From: Acidobacteriota bacterium
GTDB lineage: Bacteria > Acidobacteriota > Blastocatellia > Pyrinomonadales > Pyrinomonadaceae
DNA: 64,000 nt
Direction: 5' to 3'
Assembly: GCA_003222895.1 (NCBI GenBank)
Contig: QHXI01000054.1
Location: forward strand, 47,255-111,254
Both the position numbers and the translations under genes were made by a program. The notes beneath the pieces were generated by a model. That model saw only the letters and a program-made list of their open reading frames with translations. It made no database searches and had not been told where the DNA came from. Shown one piece after another: positions 60,846 through 64,000 of this stretch. Position 1 is the stretch's first letter. Every line of letters begins with the position of its first letter.

Positions 60846-61874
60846 GTGCCTTCCGCCTCAACATCCACGCAGAGCGAGACCACAGACCAGCCGGCCAACA
60901 AGTTGGAGCGGAAGAGACGGATTCTGCTCAAGCTTCTCACCGCTCTACTTTCCACGTTCATCTGCGTTTCAATTCTTTTCGGAATCGATCTTTACCTGCA
61001 TTACAAACATGGCATTAATCTACGCGGGTATCGTGGGCCATCGCTTGGGCGCAAACAGCCGGGCGAAAAACGCGTCGCCATTCTCGGCGGCAGCACGACG
61101 TGGGGTTTTGGGCTGAAAGCGGGACAAGATTTTCCGGCGCAGTTGCAAACGATGCTGGCGCAAGATGCCGCAGCTTCGCCTGCAACTCGAATCAGCGTTT
61201 TGAATCTGGGGTTCAATAACGATGGCGCGTACTCGTTCAAATTCACGCTGAAGGATTACGAGTATCTCGAGCCTGACGCGATCGTTCTTTACAGCGGATA
61301 CAACGACCTTAATGAGCCGAACTATCTTGTCTATCGGCATCGCTCGCCGGTGTTCGTCTGGACTGGTTACTTTCCACTCTTGCCTTCACTGACGGTCGAC
61401 AAACTCACGGTTTGGAAACGGGAACTTGCCGGACAGAATCAGAAGACGATCTTCCGCCCGCCCGATCCGAACAAGATCGGAACGTCGCCGACGTTGCCAG
61501 AGCAGGTCGGTGCGTTAACTCAGAATGGCCAACAAAGCCTTGAGTCATACGGCGCCGCCTGTCCACCAGAATGGCAATTTTACTGCCATCAGATTTCTCA
61601 AGCAGTCGACCTCGCGCTGAAGCAAGGCAGGCGTGTGCTCGTCGTAACCGAACCGTATATCAGCGACAAGCACGTTGCTCAGCAGCAGGCGCTGCGTAAT
61701 ATGCTCGGTGCGCGTTTCGCCGGACAGCCGAAACTTCGATATCTCGATTTGGGGCGAACTGTCGATTTGCGGGATGGTTCCCTGTGCTGGGACGGGATGC
61801 ATCTGACTGAAGAAGGCAATCGACGGATCGCTCGAGCGATGGCGCCGGCCGTCAACGAATTACTCCAGCCGTGA
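60846..61874 (+). CDS. Membrane-anchored SGNH/GDSL hydrolase
   Basis: 342 residues. An N-terminal membrane helix (LLTALLSTFICVSILFGIDL) anchors an SGNH-fold domain facing the periplasm. Blocks are RVAILGGSTTWGFGLKAG (nucleophile Ser in block I), NLGFNNDGAYS, LYSGYNDLNEPNY (block III) and WDGMHLTEEGNRRIA (block V Asp/His). Likely an esterase or acyl-transferase-type enzyme on envelope glycans or lipids; substrate unknown. It starts with GTG. Confidence 0.85.
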   Translation: MPSASTSTQSETTDQPANKLERKRRILLKLLTALLSTFICVSILFGIDLYLHYKHGINLRGYRGPSLGRKQPGEKRVAILGGSTTWGFGLKAGQDFPAQLQTMLAQDAAASPATRISVLNLGFNNDGAYSFKFTLKDYEYLEPDAIVLYSGYNDLNEPNYLVYRHRSPVFVWTGYFPLLPSLTVDKLTVWKRELAGQNQKTIFRPPDPNKIGTSPTLPEQVGALTQNGQQSLESYGAACPPEWQFYCHQISQAVDLALKQGRRVLVVTEPYISDKHVAQQQALRNMLGARFAGQPKLRYLDLGRTVDLRDGSLCWDGMHLTEEGNRRIARAMAPAVNELLQP

Positions 61875-61976
61875 AGTTCGATGTGTTGTGCCGCACGTCA
61901 CATTGAAATCGGATTCGTATGCTAGAATAATTTTTGCGTTCGCCGCGATAATTTGCTGAGCGCTCGACCCTATTAA

Positions 61977-62441
61977 ATGGATCAATTGCCCAATGCCTGC
62001 GACCAGAAAGTAATCGTCCTGCCGACCGATGATTACGTTGCGGTTTCGCCTTTCACGCCGCTTTCACAAGCCATCGAGGCGATGAAAAACGACGAGGGCG
62101 GATGCGTGATTGTATCCGACGACGGGCGTGTCGCCGGCATTTTCACTGAGCGCGATCTGCTGACTAAGATTCTCGGCGAGAACGTTGATCTGGAATCGCC
62201 GATTAAAGATTGGATGCAACCTGCGGTCGAAACTCTTTCGCCGGAAGCAACGATTGGCGACGCCGTCCGTCTCATGAACGAGAAGAGTTTTCGAAACATT
62301 CCGCTGGTGAAAAATGGCGAGTTGAAAGGATCGATATCGGTCTTTGACATCATCGCTTATCTGGCAGAGTGTTATCCGAAGACTACGATGAATCTGCCGC
62401 CGCTGCCGGCGCAGGTGATGGACACGGTTGATGGAGGGTAA
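61977..62441 (+). CDS. CBS-domain pair protein
   Basis: 154 residues forming one Bateman module of two CBS motifs (about 20-75 and 88-140): VSPFTPLSQAIEAMKNDEGG then GRVAGIFTERDLLTKI; SPEATIGDAVRLMNEKSFRN then GELKGSISVFDIIAYLAE. These bind adenine nucleotides and act as energy sensors. Encoded just before the 2-oxoacid oxidoreductase, but no fused effector domain is present. Confidence 0.88.
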   Translation: MDQLPNACDQKVIVLPTDDYVAVSPFTPLSQAIEAMKNDEGGCVIVSDDGRVAGIFTERDLLTKILGENVDLESPIKDWMQPAVETLSPEATIGDAVRLMNEKSFRNIPLVKNGELKGSISVFDIIAYLAECYPKTTMNLPPLPAQVMDTVDGG

Positions 62442-62537
62442 AGAGCAACGCGGAAGGATGAATTAGATCGGACTCATAGTTTATCGTTCAGCATTCATCG
62501 TTTGAACAAATCTGAAATAGAAGGACTCACGGACATC

Positions 62538-64000
62538 ATGAGCGCAGTCTTAGAACCACCAGTGGAAATCGCCGACAAGCAACTGGAAGAGCTGGACACC
62601 GTCACGATTCGATTTGCCGGCGACTCTGGCGACGGCATGCAGTTGACGGGCACCCAATTCACGAACACCTCGGCGATCATGGGCAACGACATCTCGACGC
62701 TGCCGGATTTTCCGGCTGAGATTCGAGCGCCTGCCGGCAGCTTGCCCGGCGTCAGCGGATTTCAACTGAACTTTTCCAGTCACGACATTCGCACGCCCGG
62801 CGATCAGGCAAACGTTCTGGTCGCGATGAACCCGGCCGCCTTGAAAGTCAATCTGGCCGACCTCGATGAAGGCGGAACGATCATCATCAACACCGACGAG
62901 TTCACGAAAGAGAATCTCGAGCGTGCGGCTTACAAAACGAATCCGCTCGAGGACGGATCGCTCGCCGGCTATCGCGTGCATCAATTGCCGATTTCGACCT
63001 TGAATCGGAACGCGCTGAAAGGCAACGTTCAACTCTCGCGCAAAGAGATCGACCGCAGCAAAAACTTCTTCGCGCTCGGCGTGCTTTACTGGTTGTATGA
63101 CCGGCCGCTCGATCCGACCCTGAACTGGATCAATGCCAAGTTCAAGAAGAACCCGGAACTGGCGAAGGCGAACGAAGTCGCGCTCAAGACTGGATATAAC
63201 TTTGCGGAAACGACCGAAGTTTTCACGACGCACTACACGATCAAGAAAGCCGTGATCGCGCCGGGCCGTTATCGCAAAATCACGGGCAACGAAGCCACGG
63301 CAATCGGATTTGTCGCTGCGGCTGAGTTGGCCGGACGGCCTTTGTTCTATGGCTCGTATCCGATCACGCCGGCCTCTGACATCCTGCATGAACTGGCGCG
63401 TCACAAAAATTTCGGCGTGAAAACATTTCAAGCCGAGGATGAAATCGCCGCCGTGTGTGCGGCGATCGGCGCCAGCTTTACCGGCCACGTTGGTCTTACG
63501 GGAACGTCTGGTCCGGGCGTCGCCCTGAAGCAGGAAGCGATCGGTTTAGCCGTCATGACGGAGTTGCCGCTGGTGATCATCAATGTGCAGCGCGGCGGAC
63601 CATCAACCGGATTGCCAACCAAAACTGAACAGGCCGATTTATTTCAGGCAGTTTGGGGACGCAACGGCGAATGCCCAGCGATTGTGATTGCGCCGGCAAC
63701 GCCTGCCGATTGCTTCAATATGGCCATCGAAGCGGTGCGGCTCTCGTTCAAATACATGGTTCCTGTTTTCTACTTGTCAGACGGATACCTCGCGAATGGC
63801 GCCGAGCCCTGGGCCGTTCCTGCGATCGAAAAACTGCCGCGAATCGAAGTCAAGTTTGCGACGGATCCAAACAACTTCATGCCGTACGCGCGCGACGAAG
63901 CCACCCTGGCGCGGCCGTGGGCGATTCCCGGCACGCCGGGAATGGAGCATCGCATCGGCGGCATCGAAAAACAGAACATCACCGGCAACGTGAATTACGA
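62538..64000 (+). CDS. korA: 2-oxoacid:acceptor oxidoreductase, fused gamma-alpha subunit (3' end outside window)
   Basis: About 487 codons are visible before the right edge. The N-terminal gamma domain reads [39 protein letters not shown] and [15 protein letters not shown]. The alpha (pyrimidine-binding) domain follows ([75 protein letters not shown]). This gamma-alpha fusion is typical of 2-oxoglutarate:ferredoxin oxidoreductases; the beta subunit is presumably just outside. It makes acyl-CoA from 2-oxoacids with ferredoxin reduction. Confidence 0.93.
   Translation, partial: MSAVLEPPVEIADKQLEELDTVTIRFAGDSGDGMQLTGTQFTNTSAIMGNDISTLPDFPAEIRAPAGSLPGVSGFQLNFSSHDIRTPGDQANVLVAMNPAALKVNLADLDEGGTIIINTDEFTKENLERAAYKTNPLEDGSLAGYRVHQLPISTLNRNALKGNVQLSRKEIDRSKNFFALGVLYWLYDRPLDPTLNWINAKFKKNPELAKANEVALKTGYNFAETTEVFTTHYTIKKAVIAPGRYRKITGNEATAIGFVAAAELAGRPLFYGSYPITPASDILHELARHKNFGVKTFQAEDEIAAVCAAIGASFTGHVGLTGTSGPGVALKQEAIGLAVMTELPLVIINVQRGGPSTGLPTKTEQADLFQAVWGRNGECPAIVIAPATPADCFNMAIEAVRLSFKYMVPVFYLSDGYLANGAEPWAVPAIEKLPRIEVKFATDPNNFMPYARDEATLARPWAIPGTPGMEHRIGGIEKQNITGNVNY

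Overview
The window most likely comes from a member of the Acidobacteriota, probably of the Blastocatellia/Pyrinomonadales type. This is inference from gene content: an 'acidobacterial' VWFA-related protein, Oar-like TonB receptors with an N-terminal carboxypeptidase-regulatory domain, a DUF6335 protein, a short exported protein with PPC motifs, and GC-rich intergenic hairpin repeats. Nearly all genes look chromosomal and metabolic. No rRNA, tRNA, CRISPR array or intact prophage was found.

Layout. 1-2090: 3'-truncated TonB-dependent receptor. 2222-2725: hicBA-type toxin-antitoxin pair whose hicA is broken by a one-base frameshift. 2727-7317: aldehyde dehydrogenase, DUF5996 protein, RHH/PIN toxin-antitoxin pair, UPF0175 protein and an AlbA_2-domain protein. 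7337-10926: aconitase and a DUF6335 protein on either side of a shared upstream region with a perfect CRP-type palindrome. 11316-17642: exported hydrolase, a REP-associated tyrosine transposase (RAYT) between inverted copies of its hairpin repeat, cyclophilin lipoprotein, SDR-dtd pair, gatB, and an exported protein with a short tandem repeat. 17714-19942: VWFA protein and DUF4383 protein.

20053-26382 is a minus-strand cobalamin uptake operon (btuF, btuC, a Dph6-like PP-loop ATPase, btuD, TonB receptor) behind a cobalamin riboswitch and a terminator. Divergent from it runs mtnA-pgi-gnd-zwf (26498-31924), which links methionine salvage with glucose-6-phosphate and pentose-phosphate metabolism. 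31931-32940: three small minus-strand genes. 33418-37068: an unrecognised plus-strand cluster of a lipoprotein, a 108-residue protein, an Asn-rich membrane protein with an IPT/TIG domain, and a peptidoglycan-binding GH19 lysozyme-like enzyme.

37138-43869: two SYLF paralogues, a stand-alone GcvT-like protein, a TPR-HTH-receiver regulator divergent from a small exported protein, and a Rieske oxygenase. 43873-47370: M48 protease operon and two exported proteins. 47776-53807: cstA, membrane pyrophosphatase, universal stress protein, bioY. 53880-59612: hypothetical, GNAT, and an Fe-S assembly neighbourhood (erpA-like, mrp, cysteine desulfurase) around a GT39-like membrane protein. 59802-64000: SpoIIE-type phosphatase with a DksA-like zinc finger, SGNH hydrolase, CBS protein, and the start of a 2-oxoacid:ferredoxin oxidoreductase alpha subunit.

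The most interesting items are: the RAYT with a dispersed hairpin family whose arms co-vary around a constant ATCCTT loop; the TPR regulator/exported peptide pair, which recalls peptide-sensing systems; the 33.4-37.1 kb lysin/lipoprotein cluster; and the PP-loop ATPase inside the B12 operon. All coordinates and motifs were read by eye; no database search was run.
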